Assembly (NCBI GenBank): GCA_021464245.1
Contig: JADCRB010000151.1
Span: forward strand, 356,947-420,946
Source of the DNA: Carallia brachiata
Lineage: Eukaryota > Streptophyta > Magnoliopsida > Malpighiales > Rhizophoraceae
DNA length: 64,000 nt
Reading direction: 5' to 3'
The position numbers were made by a program, and so were the translations under genes. This document shows positions 47,250 to 60,800 of this stretch, in pieces (within the stretch, counting starts at the first letter, position 1; each line of letters opens with the position of its first letter). The notes below the pieces were generated by a model. The model saw only the letters and a program-made list of their open reading frames with translations. It ran no database searches and had not been told where the DNA came from.

Positions 47250-49627
47250 TATTTTTTCAAATTATTCAATCAAAAAAAACGCATCAAAATCTCTCAAAAT
47301 TACAAATTTACCCTTCATTCTTCCTGAAATTATAATATGGTATATCATTAGTAATCACAAATTATTTTTTACTACTTCCTGACTTGTGAGGCGTACTATT
47401 AAGAATTTAGACATTTATTTATGTGACCACACCAAAAAAAAAAAATGTTAGTTCAACTTTGAAGCTGACCATTGTCATTATAATTTCTTTAAACATAAAG
47501 ATAAAACTATATTACTCAAAAATGCTTCATCACTAGCATTACCATTAGGAAATTGCTTTCCTTGTAAGGGGGGTAACTGACTTGTTGGTCAGTAAGTGCT
47601 CTACTGCTCTCAAAGTTCTTAAGCACTAGTAAAAGGAATGATTGGTTCTTTAATTCAGACCATTTTTTCTGAAGAAATTGCAATATTTTCCAACTAATAT
47701 TGCGATTTTCTTTTGCTTTCTTGTTTTATTTTTTCAAAAAGTAAAATCTCTATCTATAGAATCTTATAAAATTAAACTGTTAAAGAAAATGATAATATTC
47801 AAATGGATAAATTGAAGAAAGTATCATAATACTTTAATTTCGCACCAACTAATATATTGTTAGTATCACTTGAATTATAAGTTTACGGCACCATGTCACT
47901 CAACTTTGATAGAATTCCGATTCGTAATTTTTCACCTGATTTGTATGAATCGCTTTATCGGTTCAAGTGGAATTTTGTTTGAATTATTAATGTCGGTTTT
48001 GATCTGCAACAAAATCATTCAAGTAGGTCCACTAGGCTTGGCCCATTCTCGTAGGATCCAACTTCACCTGACTCTAATAACCATTATTTATCAAAATATT
48101 ATTTTACCTGAAATTGAAAGTCTTGAAATTGATTTTCAGATCTAATTAACAAAAAAAAATTTACATATATTATTTTAGGAGACATTTCTTGAATATATAA
48201 TTATTATGTCACCTATATCATTTTCATTTAAAACAATGTATATGCGTAGTATTATCTAAGGAATTAATTTTTATGTCACTTCAATGTTGCAAATATTGAA
48301 TTATCCATAAATACAATCTTAACGTTTATTTATTCAGTACGTAAACTTGTATGTAGTGAAAAAAAAAAAAACTGTTTAATCTTGTCTATAAACTCTTTCG
48401 TTTCATTGGCATTTCCACCCACAGCTTATACTAATCAAGAAACTTGGCAGGACCAAGTGGTCGTGTCACATACGATAATAGATTATTATTATTATAATTA
48501 AAGATTTACATTAGATGTCTTAATTAAGATACTCAGTAGTTAAAAAAGTGGACATCATAACTAATAATCTGAATTTCTATTTCAGTAGACTTTTATTATA
48601 AAAATAAAAATAATTACTTCTATAATATCAATTCATTGCTCGATAAATTTTTTTAATTAAAAAAATCATTGCATTAGTGATAATAATACCATCATTAGCT
48701 CAAAAAGTTGGTATACATAAAGGTCTAGTATAATTAGAGAATCTCCTAGTGGATTTTTTTTATTTCTGTCGCATGGAGAACATTTGTTTTATTGATTTAT
48801 GCCACTTTATGCGCCAAAAAACTTACTTTGTTGAATGAGTCAAATTTGTTAAGATGTAAAAGTCTACTCTGCACGGCCGGCCAGGGAGTCGTCTTCCACT
48901 TTCGCGTCTAATGATCGGTGCCTTTTTAAAATAAATTATACATTAAAGACTTAATAATAATTGAAGTAATAGCAGATAATTTCAATACACTTCATCACTG
49001 ATAAATTGAAATTGTTAACAAAGCTTTTGCAAATATTCAGACTTATGATGAAAAGATAAGTCGATCGTAATTTGAGCTAAAGATTTTCTTTCCATAAAAG
49101 TTATCCATATTATTCCAAAAGTGGAACTCAATAGTAAATCACATGTTAAGTTTCAATCTACTGAAATGTCAAATAATTTTGCGCGGTAGGCAAAGGTAAG
49201 ATCAAAATTAAATTATAGCAAAATATATCATTTAGAACTAATAATCTAACAGTAAAAGATAAGAAATGATAAAAAAAATATCTAAAATTCGAATTAAAAT
49301 TTTTTAGTTGAAGATTATTATTTCTAACTACCTAAATTATTGTTGAATTTTTGTCAAATTATATAGGGTATAATAGTACTTATTGAATTAATTGAGTTTG
49401 GAAAGTGGCTCGATTCAACTTGAATATTCCCTTTGTCGGTTCACACTCAAAACTCAACTGCTCTTTTTATCAGTTTATGACCAGCCGCCGGTCAATAGTC
49501 ATGAATTTGTCGGGCCATTTCATGTTTGATCGATTGTGACAGTTTACATAAACAGGTTTATCCCATAAAAAGAAGTTGTATGGCATGAATATAGAAAAAA
49601 AGGGATACTTTTAAAATATTTTAAAAT
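47250..49627. other. No supported gene
   Basis: AT-rich DNA. The 91-codon frame at 47870-48145 has no recognised domain. No repeat pair was noticed. Confidence 0.45.
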
Positions 49628-49862
49628 AATGAGTGTCAGTGTCGGATATACGTATTAGAAACGACACTCTTAGACACATGTTAGACACTCCGAAACGTGT
49701 CTAACAAAAAATAAAAATAAAAAAATTCAAACACGCGTATCAAACACTTTTAATTCACGTGTCGAATACTTCTAATACATATGTCAGACACTTTTATATG
49801 TATTTGATATTTTAATTAGTGTATTATACACACACATATATATTATTTGTTTAAATATTTTG

Positions 49863-49939
<77 letters not shown>

Positions 49940-50190
49940 TATATAATATTTTTTCAAAAAATTATGAATAAAATACAAGTTACATCATAAAATATCATAA
50001 TAATTTATGCACTATATATAGAAAAAATTTTAACTTTATTAAAAATATTTAAATTACATACATACATATATAATATTTAATAGATTTTATAGTTGTGTCT
50101 ACGTCGTAGCCGTGTTCTAATTTTTTAAAAATTTCTGCGTCCTTGTATCGTGTCTGTTTCCCATGTCTGTGTCCATACATCCTAGGCATG
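49628..50190. repeat. GTGTC-rich dispersed repeat with AT/AC microsatellite
   Basis: Both ends carry variants of gtgtcagtgtcgg and gtgtctgtttcccatgtctgtg, with inverted gacac/gtgtc motifs. Such segments are widespread in plant genomes as decayed DNA-transposon ends. The middle (49864-49940) is alternating TA, CA, TA and CA runs. The element class is unclear. Confidence 0.4.
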
Positions 50191-50502
50191 AATAAATAAC
50201 AACCTTTTTTTGCAGTATTTTTTTCACCTTATAGGCAACAAATGTTAATGGAAGTAATGGCATTCACATTTCTCTCAGTTTCTTTTCATTATCACTATGA
50301 GGGAAAAGGCTAAAAGAAACCTAATCTTACATAGGTGGTCCATGGATTGATAAAGACTTTGCCATCAAATTGTTCATGCATCCAATTGTTCGTGTGGATT
50401 TCTCACGAAGTTTCTCTGAATTTCTATAGTTTTGACAAATTTAAGTCCTTTTACAGGTTACTTGTAATTTTTATGTTTTGTCTATTTGATCTTCGACATT
50501 TA

Positions 50503-50977
50503 TACTATATTTAGATAAAATTCTTGAGCGAGAGAAAAGTGAGGGAGATGATCATTAGAGGAGATGAATATTTTCTATCATTTCTTGCGTTTGGGAAATG
50601 GTAATGGAAAAGGAGAAAATTATAAATTCTTTTGTTTGGAAAAAGGTGGAAAGTGAGAGAGAGGAATATAAAATGTATTAAAATAACAATTTTATCATTT
50701 ATAATAAATTTTATTTAAATATTTTGTTTAGGTAAAATTGTAATTTTTAAATTATGTAAGAGGCAATTGAGTCAGTTAATAAATTTAGTAGAAGAATTAA
50801 CAGCTTTTCTCTTATTTTTTAGAGGATTAGTTTTGATGATATAGGGAAGATTAAAGGAATTAGAAAATTTCTTCCCTTTTACTTTTCAAACATTTCTTAA
50901 ACAAAATAATTTATTTTAATTCTCTAACTTTCCTCTCTCTCTCCCTCTCCCGCTTTTCTCTCCTTCCAAACACAATG
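50503..50977. mobile_element. Tourist-like MITE, TTA target, proven by empty site
   Basis: The element begins TACTATATTTAG and ends CCAAACACAATG, whose reverse complement is CATTGTGTTTGG. The termini differ mainly by transitions. TTA occurs on both sides (50500-50502 and 50978-50980), and once only at the matching site near 38070 in the uninterrupted repeat. Confidence 0.85.
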
Positions 50978-51186
50978 TTAGATCACAAAGTAGTGGCCCG
51001 TAAAATTGTGAATAGTGTCCCAATTTGGTAAACATGGACGCAAAAGATTAGCCAAGAGGACTGTCATGTGTATGCGTCCTATGTGCGCAAGACTGGAATT
51101 TGTTTTGACAATTGTTATGGTGACACTATAAAAAAATAGTACCAATATATAGGAAATTGTTATAGAACTGTAATTGGTAAAGTTTC

Positions 51187-51731
51187 GGGGTCCGTTTAGA
51201 GACGCTGTTAATTTTTTGTTTTGATTTTTAATTTTTTTGTTTTTACTGTTTGTTAAATTTTTGTGTTTATTACTGTCAATTTTTATTTTTTTTTATAAGA
51301 ATACAAAAGTAGATAAAAAAGGGATAGTGAAAAAAATGGTGAAAAAAGTATGAATATAGAGCAAAAAATGGGGGGGAGAGAGAGAGAGAGGGTAAAGAGA
51401 GAATGAGTAGAGAGAGAAAAAAGAGAGAGAAAGAATGAGTAAACAAAATAGTAGAGAGAGACAAATGAGAGAGAGAGAGAGAGGGTAGAGAGAGAAACGT
51501 AGAGAGAGAAAAGAGAGAGAGAATAGAGAAATAACGAGTAAAGAGAATAATAAAGAGAGAAAAATGAGAGAGAGAAGGTAGAGAGAGAATGAGTATAGAG
51601 ACGGGTAAAATAAGAAAAAAGAGAGAGAATGAGTAGAGAATATAGTAGAGAGAGAAAAAAAGAAAGAGAGGGCAGAGAGATAATGGTAGAGCGAGAAAAA
51701 GGAGAGAGAATGTGAGTAGACAAAGAATGGT

Positions 51732-51764
<33 letters not shown>

Positions 51765-52370
51765 GGCAAAGAGAGAACGAGTAGAGAGAATGGTAGAGCA
51801 AGAAAAATAAGAGACAATGGTAGAGAGAGAAAAATGAGGGAGAGAGAGTAAAGAGAGAATTAGTAGAGAGAATGGTTGAGGAAGAATTAGTAAAGAGAAT
51901 GGTAGAAAGAGAAAAAGGAGAGAGAGGGTAGAGAAAGAATAAGCAGAGAGAGAAAAAGGAGAGAGAGAGACGATAGAGAGAGTATGATAGAGATAGAAAA
52001 GGGGAAGAGACGGTAGAGAGAGAATGGTAGAGATAGAAAAAGGAGAGAGAGGGTAGTGAGAGAATGAGTAGAGAGAGAAAGAGTAGAGAGAGAAAAAATA
52101 TAGAGGGATAGAGAGAGGATGAGCAAAGAGAGATATGGTAAAGAGGGTGGATAAAGAGATAAAAGGTTATGAGAAAAAGTATAGAAAAGAAAGTTAAAAA
52201 CAAAATGAGAAAACTAGTTTTTATTATTTTTTCGATTTATTTTTTTCTTTGAAAAACACTTTTAACATTTTAACAAAAAATAGAAAATAAAATTAATACC
52301 AAACATGTTTTCTATTTTTTCATGAAAAATAAACAAAAAATAAGAAACAAAATTATTACCAAACAGGACC
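51187..52370. mobile_element. PIF-like element filled with GA-rich minisatellite
   Basis: The start GGGGTCCGTTTAGAGACGC matches the element at 15106. The end CAAACAGGACC is its approximate inverted repeat. TTC flanks both sides (51184-51186 and 52371-52373), and the empty site near 38283 has it once. T-rich and A-rich subterminal arms enclose a long GA-rich centre. No transposase is present. Confidence 0.75.
51361..52150. repeat. GA-rich minisatellite
   Basis: About 790 bp of imperfect units such as agagagagaatgagtagaga and gagagaaaaaggagagag, with almost no pyrimidine apart from T in tag and atg. The minus-strand frame of 306 codons (51283-52203) is entirely Ser, Leu, Phe, Tyr and Thr from this composition and is not a gene. 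Confidence 0.9.
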
Positions 52371-52936
52371 TTCAATTTCTAATTCAGAATTACAATATAC
52401 AGATTTTGATTTTAGTTTCAGACTATGTCCAATTTCGTGTGATTCCAAAATAGTCTCACTTTTAAAATAGAGAAATGACCTTTTTCTTTTTTTCATTTTA
52501 TGGAACCGATTCTGACAAACAATTTTCTCAGTACAATTCCGGTTCCATTATACGACTAGTTATGGACATCATTTTGTTTCCTTTTTTCGGAGGGAGCGTA
52601 TCATCATTGGCTGCCTCTTCCCCTGGTTTGGACGAATGATCCAATTATAGTACAAAATCAATATGAACTGTAATCGACTTCAATTAGCAAAATTACATAC
52701 ACACATTTAATAAAACACATAAAAGATAAATAATTAATTTAATAATATCTAATAATTTATTTTTTATTAAATTAAATACATATTTTACGATCTAACAATT
52801 CAAATCACACATATCCACTATATGTCTTTAACTACATTATCAACACAAATTTCTCTCCAATTATTTGTGCTTAGTGCACCTAACTGATGTGAATGCAGTA
52901 CAAAGCCACAGATACGAACGGCCAGGATTGGCGAGT

Positions 52937-53197
52937 TCAATATTTCACGATAGGACCGTGTCAAGCGAGCGAGATTTCAACCTCATAAATCGTAGGTTCG
53001 AGTTCTATCATAACCACCGACTCTTAACGAACTAGCATATCTATGTTTTAATATCTTATTTTACAAAAGTAAATTAAATTTTGATCCTAACGTAGGGAAA
53101 ATGAAAATGTTTCCAAACATAGTTGAATGTAATGAACACAATAATTTCCATTTATATGCGACAAACTCCTCTCCATGCCTGTTTATTAACAAAGAAA
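52937..53197 (+). mobile_element. SINE-like retroposon with 13-bp target duplication
   Basis: aggattggcgagt occurs at 52924-52936 and exactly again at 53198-53210. The 261-bp insert has a B-box-like gtaggttcgagttct (about 53000-53014) within a tRNA-Met-like stretch (caacctcataaatcg), and ends in an A-rich tail (aacaaagaaa). Together these fit a tRNA-derived SINE. The A-box is not clear. Confidence 0.65.
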
Positions 53198-53210
53198 AGG
53201 ATTGGCGAGT

Positions 53211-54480
53211 CCACCGAACAATCATGCGTGCGCAACGCAACCATTTGTTAGCACCTTGCTACCAAAGTCAGTCCGCAGGAATCCGAGTCCAAGTCGTCCG
53301 CCCAAGAAAATGCACGTTCCCTGGAAAATCAAGTGACCAATAAGAAGTAAGATAATTGTTGGTATACACCTGCTCAGAATTAATAAATAAATAAATGAAA
53401 TAAAAGTTGGCATAGTAGCATAGCATATTTATTTGAGTATTATATTACATCTTCTATATCCTATTATTTTACTTGTCATAATATTATCTACATGTTTTAA
53501 TGGAAAATTCACCCCAATATTTAGTATAAATAAGTGGATTATATAATTAAGCCATCTAGTAGGTTTAAACTTTAAATTTTGCCGTTGGATTCATTTAAAT
53601 CAGACATATAAATCAAGTCGTGTTAATTTATTTTCTTCCTTTAATTAACAGATCAAGTTAAACCATGAACTATTTAATTATTAAAATTCATGCAGCAAAA
53701 ATTTTATTCTAATTGAAAATCCACAAAGACATGATACCTAACAAGAGCCAAGTGCCAAAACATTTGCTGTCATCATAGCAAATATTATATTAACTATATA
53801 TGTTAAAAACCTTATAATCAGAACAATACGATAAAATAACTTTTAACACTTCTTATTTTTCAGTGGCATAAACAAATCCTCCCAAATATAAACCCATCCC
53901 TTTAAAAAAAACCAAAAGTGTGTTATTATATAACTTATTATTTTTTTGGAGAACATTATTATATAAATTATTCTTAATGTGACATAAGTAGCTATGTTTT
54001 AATCCAGCAAAATCTAAGAACTCATGTATTTTATTTTTTTGATTTTAACTCTGGATAACACTATATGATTTCATTTAAATAATTTTAAAATAGTTACAAA
54101 ATGATATAAACTGTTAAATACATGAATATCCGAAATTCAATTATTCAACGATTGATATATTATAACTATTTTAAAGTAATTTAAATAAAACTACTAAACA
54201 TTTTTCGTTAACTATTTGATTATGTTAAATTTTATCATTGCATGTCCACATGTTTCTTATTAAAAAATATTAAATAATAATATTTAGTTAAATAACAACA
54301 AAATAATATATATCATTATATAATTAAAATTTTAAAAAATAAATAAATTATTATATATTATTAAATATATTATATATAAATATTATAAAAATTAAAGTGT
54401 GAATTGAAATTCTTTGTTATTTTAGTGTACTCTTTACCATTTCCCAAACCAATAAGTCCTTGGTCCAAAAAAAAAAAACA
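53211..54480. other. No supported gene; AT-rich upstream DNA
   Basis: Very AT-rich spacer between the SINE-like insert and the GIP1-like gene. Nothing assignable. Confidence 0.5.
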
Positions 54481-54643
54481 ATAAGCCCTACACATCAAAC
54501 ACAGACATATTGCCGTGCTCCCTCCCTCTCTCCTCTCTCTCTCTCCTGTTCTTCCTCTTGTTTCGCTCTTCTTCTTTTCAGCTTTAGATCAATTCAAAGA
54601 AACAAAAACCCATCAACAAAACAATCACTCAAAAATATTGCAA

Positions 54644-54674
<31 letters not shown>

Positions 54675-54828
54675 AAGTATCGTAAGTATCAATCACTCAA
54701 TCTATCAATCATCATCTTCAACACCTTCTTCTTCTCTCTCTCTCTGACCAGCTCCCCAGTTTTGGGGTCTCGCGTTTTCCTACAGAAGAAAGGGAAGGGA
54801 AGGGAAGGGGAGTTGCTGGGGAGTGAAG
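54481..54828 (+). promoter_or_regulatory. GIP1-like gene 5' UTR, CT-rich
   Basis: The leader is strongly CT-rich, with CT runs at about 54527-54548 and 54644-54669 and a further run near 54730. Long CT microsatellites are common in plant 5' UTRs. No clear TATA box was fixed. The leader ends with a GA-rich segment just before ATG 54829. Confidence 0.55.
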
Positions 54829-57800
54829 ATGAGCGGTGGCGGGTCCAAGCTTTCGATGTCGGGCAGTACGAGGAAGATGATTCAAACCATAAAGGAGATC
54901 ACGAGCAGTCACAGTGAAGAAGAAATCTATGCAATGCTCAAGGAGTGTAACATGGATCCCAATGAAACCGCTCAAAGGCTTCTCCTCCAGGGTTACCCAC
55001 CATTTTTTTTTCCCCCTAAATCTTGATCGTCTTTTTCTTCCGTTCTCGTTGTTGCTGGCTTCTGCTTTGAGCTCATTGTTTTTGGGGTTTTTGTGGGGAA
55101 TTTTTTTTTTAATTATTGATTGTCCCATTTTCGTAGACCTTTTGGGGATTCTATTTGGTTCGGGTTTTCGAATGCGGGCTGGGTGAAGTGGATATTGAAT
55201 TGGGTCTTTGATTTGCTTTGATGGGGGGTTTTCTCTTTATGCTTATTTCTCCGTTTGGTTTTTTTGCCTTTTTTTTTTTTTTGGTCTAATGTTTTTGACT
55301 GGTGGGGTTTATTTAGATTTAGCAGTTAGTGAGTCAATGACTGCTTTAATTGTTTTTAAGTAAAACCCCTTTGCCTTATTATTTCCTTTTTTGGAGAAAT
55401 TTATTTGAATAACTATTTTTGTAGTTTCCTGTGATCCTTTAGATTATAATAATTTGGTTGATCAGTGGGTTTCAGCGCTTTCTGCATCACTGTTTTGGTT
55501 GTAGACTTGCATTGAGTTGATTATGCGCACTCGCAATTTTCTTTTCTGTTTCCTTTTGAAATTGAGAAGTAATTAGTGTTTATATTGTGTTGATAGATAC
55601 ATTTCATGAAGTGAAAAGAAAACGGGACCGGAAAAAAGAGGTAAGCCATTCTTTGTATTCTTGGAACTCAGGCATGAGATATTAAATGCTCTTCGAATTT
55701 GGTAAATTTTAGGGAGCTACTTCGCAGAGAGTTGGGCTTTTCCTTGTGCAGAGAAGCAGAAGACATTGCTTGTTTAATTTTGTTTTGTGATGAGTGGTTT
55801 TGAATGTATCATAATGCATGAGTGCATGTAGTGTAATGAATTACTTTTGTTTTGTATTTGAATTTGCATTGAAGTTTTAACATTGCATCAACTAGTAAAA
55901 TTGAATTGTTTCAGAACACGAATAACAAGGAGTCTGGAGATTCTCGGTGGAGACCTGGCTCTCAAGCATGGGGAAACAGGGCAGTCGGTCAAGTTTTTCA
56001 CCTCGTCACACATCAAATGGTAAAGAACTCCTACTAAGAAACAGCTTAAAAGAGTTTCAATAGCTGTGGTGCTCCCATCTTTTGATAAGTGAAGTTGTAA
56101 TGCTGCATTTACCTGTGTTCTTTTTTTGGCCATATCTGCATATACTTGCATATGGAATTCATCTTTTAAAAAGCTATACCTCAGTGTTGAGCTTTTTCTG
56201 ACAAGGATTCTTGAAAGAATGCCTGCATTGGTAGGATCAATGTGGCTTTGAAAACTGCATGAGCCAAATTCACCTGAGGGATTAAGCTGTATGTCGTTAC
56301 TTAAAGCTTTGGGTGCATGGTTCACTCTTCAGCAAATTGGAGCACATATTTTGAATAAAATCCATAGTAGCTTGAATGAATGATATTTTTTAGCACATAA
56401 TATGGAAAACTTAAGCACACATAATATGAAAAAAATTAAATGCTCAATTCTATGTTGTAGTTTCCTTGCAATGTTATTTAGGCTGAAAGGCTTAAAAGGC
56501 AAATGGCAACTGCAACCAAAACTTGGTTCACTTGTTGGGCAACTAAGATTTGATCCAAAAGGCTTTCCTCATGATGAGAATTGCAGAAAAATATCATCCT
56601 TATCGAATCTATGAACTCTGTGAATAAGTCTATGTCCATGTTATGGCTCTTCAATGGTTTTTATAAGCTACTAGAAGATGTTTGATTTCAAAATATGCCT
56701 ACTTGTCTGTACCTGAGCAGACTTGCACCTTGTGCCTTGTGCCTAAGATTTTGTGCATAGAGCTCTCAATAGCAATGGGTTGTACTCCTGTTGCTGAAAC
56801 TGTTGTGTTTTGTAACATGAGAACACTTGATTTTCCTGGAGTTTATGTTTGACGGTAAGTATTTTTACTAAGGTCCAGTATAGTCATTGAGCTGATTTGT
56901 TGATTGTGAGCTTTTTTCAGATGCAAATGGTGGTAAGAATTCTGGCCTGGGAAGGGACAGTGGTACAAATCAATTGACAGAGAAGGGTGTTGCTCCTTCT
57001 CTGCCAGGACCTCTTGAGAAAAGTAAAGAAACATCACTTTCTGCAAGGTGCCTGTGATTTTCTAAATCCAACTAGCTTTTATGATGTTGCATGTGGGAGG
57101 TTGTGGTGTGTATGATAATTACTTTATTTCTTTCAGCCCTGCTGCTATTGTTGCCAATGGTTCCCCCAATGTCGCATCTGCAAGTGCTTGTGAAATGCCA
57201 GCCACAGTTTTACCTGAAGTCAGTGCTATAAAACAACATGAAGTGACTTCATCACCTATTAGCACTGGCTTGTTAAGAGGGGCAGTTCTCCCTGTTGATG
57301 CTGACAAAACTCCCAACATGCCATTTGGAAAAGAGGATCCACATGGGGAGCCCAAGCCAGGCGCCAGTAACTCAGCAATTGTTGCCTCAGCATCTTCACC
57401 AGCAGTCTGTTTCTCATCATCAGATCCTGTACTGATGCCATCTAATGATTTGCGGGTCCATGGCGCAGTGGGTACAATTAAACGAGAAGTTCATACTGCT
57501 GGTGAATCGGATCTTGTTATTTCTGCCGAGAAATCAGGTCAGGATTCCCAAGAATGGTGTTTCAGTTTATTCATTGTTATCTTGTGTGAATCATTACTCA
57601 TACTTTGTTGATGGCTTACTGCAGCTGAGGAGGTGGGTAGCACAATGGTGCAAGGGAAGATGGCAAGCAAGCCCCAAGGAGTTGGGACTGACTCTTCACG
57701 ACCCTCATCCACATCAGGTCATACTGGCTCTTCCAGTAGTAGGCCTTCTTCTAACTACGGTAGCAGGTCACAACAGATAGTGGGCCCCCAAAAGGGTATG

Positions 57801-60800
57801 AATGCATATTAGCATTTGCATTAAATTGCATTGAATTGGTCTTCTGAAATTGTGAAGTTATTGATGTGCTTGTGTGAGATAACTCCATCATCAGTGATAT
57901 TTTGAGATCCAAGTCAAACGTTAAAGATTGGTGTTAGAGCATCAATTTTAGTCCTTAATTGGGTTTTGTTTCAGCTGATTTTCTTGAGATTTCTGTAATT
58001 TCCTTTTATTTTTAAATACGAAGCTGAGCTTTAAAAAAGAGGTCCAGTGAACCAAAAGTTTTCTATGAGAATTAGACTTAATCTCTGCTACCGTGCTACT
58101 TGTTTACAGTTATTTCCCTTTTCGTACTTTATTCTGCAAGTCCTTTGCTCTGGAGATTTTTGCCCTTATTTTTCTTCCAATGAAATATTTAAATGGAGTT
58201 AAATTGCAGCTTTCTGTGTTGTGAACTGAAGCTGAAACAATTTAACATTAGCAGAGCATATGATTTCTTATCTTTGGAGTTTGGTGTGCAGGATTCTAAG
58301 ATCAAGTCTGCTTGACATTACATTTTTGCTGCCTGCTATAGCACTAAGATTGTTCCTGGACTTGATAAGGCCGTACAATCAGATACAGAAATGTGATGCA
58401 ACTGAAAAGGAAAAAATAAAATGTTTTGAAGGCTAGATTTTAGAACCTGGTGCTTATTGTTCATTCTTAACTTAGTCATTAGTAATCTATGTTGGTATAC
58501 TTGCTTGGGATCCAAGAAATGAATGTTCCCTTTCTCTTTGACAGTTGGTCCGAATAAGGAGTGGAAACCAAAGCCAACAAGCACTAATGTTCCTCAGGGT
58601 TCTGGAACAGCAGGTTCATCTGATGTTCCTAAAGTTACTGAAGCCAGTGCAAAGCCAAGGCCTGCATCCAGTGTTCCAGAGTCAGAAGAGTCAACTTCTA
58701 AGCTGCAGAAGGAGCTGGAGGATATGCATCTTACACAGCGTCAACATGTTATTATCCCAAATCATATCCATGTCCCTGAATCTGAAAGGACCAAGCTCAG
58801 TTTTGGAAGTTTTGATCCTACTTTTGGGTTGCCTTCTAGCTATGTTAATGGCCAGGAGAGTGACAAGAGTTCTACATCTGTGTCTGAAACTTCTCAAGTT
58901 ATTGAAGAAACCATGGAGGATCAGGTTGCAAGGTATGTGTTCGGGCTTTTTTGGTCCAACGGCTGTAGCATTGGAAGTTATAGTTGTCATCGTGGTCTGG
59001 AGTCAAAGGATTTTGTTTTTCTTTTTTCCCATTAAATAAATTGTGTCAAATCTATGAATTTTAGTTTATTGCGATATCTGATTCTGGAATGGGTATACAA
59101 CACCTTCTCCCCTATCTTCTTCTGTATATTTCTATCTTAAGCGAGTCATAGTGGTCATTATATAAGTTATCGTCAGGCAAAGGTAATTGCTTTAAGCAGA
59201 ACTTTGAACGGGATAGTTACTACGCACTTAACAATTGTTTTATTTAAATAGTAAATGATCTGAGAATAATTTGTCAGCAAGGTCTATGTTTTACCCAGTT
59301 TAGAAGAACCGTTTTGCCCTAAGAATTGTCGAGTGTGTTACCGCAAACAGCCTTGGTTTGATTTTTGACTGTCTTGCAACTGTTTTTAAGTAATATTCAG
59401 AGTATCACCCACTTCTTCATCTTGTCTTATTATATTACATAAACATCCTATCATGTCTTGGAATTCAGTGATCAAAATGCATTGGCGACTGCTGAGGAGG
59501 AAGCTTATCCCGATCATTCACAATCAGCATCACAATTGCCCGTAAATTTAGCAGCTGAGGATGATGTCTCATCCAACCCAGTGCTAGAATACAGTGAGTC
59601 CAAGCAGGAGACTACACTGTTTTCTGGAGGCCATCAATACTCAGTGGTCCATACTTCTCCAAGCTACAGCTATGGTTTTGTACCTCCAATGATGGGTGGC
59701 CAGGTTGCGCCTTTTGAAAACTCAGAATCTCCAGCACGTGATGTTTCTCGCCTTCCTGGCTTTGTAGTAAGCTTTGAAATCTATGACCAACAAAAAATTT
59801 TATTTAATTTCTTTGCTATATTACAGTGTTTTACATATATATCGATCATCTTCCAGGTTGATCATGATGCCCTGTTTATACCTTGTTTTCATTTTAAGTT
59901 TTTTTTTCCCCATAGCTGTGAGTTTAAATTAACAAAATCTTTACTTGTAATTCTGATTTTGACTTTTGTCAGCATAATTATTATTTCACTGGCATTTGTA
60001 TGAACTATTGCTCTTCAGTGATGGACTTGGTTTGTTTTCTGGTTTTAGGCCGTTTACTGGTGGTCATTTGATGGTTTCTTTGTCTAGGTCCAGCAATCTT
60101 TTGATCCTGCGGGTTATTATGCACAATTTTACCGTTCTGGGCCCGACAGTGAAGGTCGTGTTTCCCCCTTCCCTTCGCCTGGAGTGGCTGCCAAGTACAA
60201 TGGGAATGTTGCTATATTGCCTCCACATACTTCCCAGTCTCCGCAAGAGGTTTTGATCGTTTAGCTAATTTTTTTAGTTGTTCAATCTAGCAAATAGTTT
60301 AGGATTTAGTTTCAGTTATAGCACTGTTACTGTCTTGTCATGGTGATGATACTGTATTTAGTTTAAACTGTTAAATTATGCATTACACGCTCCTGATATT
60401 GTAGGTATCCATGGAGAGTTTTTCTCCTGAAAATTTGAAACTAGTGAATAAGTTTCTATGCATTTCTTGACCAATGAATCCCCTTGTACATTTTTACTGC
60501 AGGCTGGGAATTCTTTAGTTCTGTCTGCAGCAGGTCCTACTCCACTTGTTAATCAAACTGCTGGTCTCATGCAAAATTCCATGGCCGTGACTCAGCAACC
60601 AGTCCCCATTTATCGTCCACCACCTGGGTTGCACATATCCCATTATCCCCCAAACTACATTCCTTATGGCCATTTCTTCTCCCCGGTCTATGTTCCACCT
60701 CCGGGGATGCACCAATTTTTAGGCAATGGTGCATTTCCTCAGCATCCTCAAGCTGGCACATATCCAGCTCCACCAGTTGCAGCTGGTGCAGGGGTCAAAT

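Larger units (their letters stand above)
50320..52411. repeat. 433-bp dispersed repeat, copy with two nested insertions
   Basis: Outer and middle parts match 37890-38322: 50320-50502, 50981-51186 and 52371-52411. The two gaps are filled by a 475-bp MITE and a 1184-bp PIF-like element. This gives direct before/after evidence for both insertions. Confidence 0.85.

Noticed and set aside
51283..52203. 306-codon minus-strand frame rich in Ser, Leu, Phe and Tyr
   Set aside because: It is a direct product of the GA-rich minisatellite; two other frames in the same region are equally open.
58545..59039. 164-codon plus-strand frame in a second frame of GIP1-like exon 7
   Set aside because: It is a shadow of the true exon; the family-like sequence and splice phases fit the other frame.
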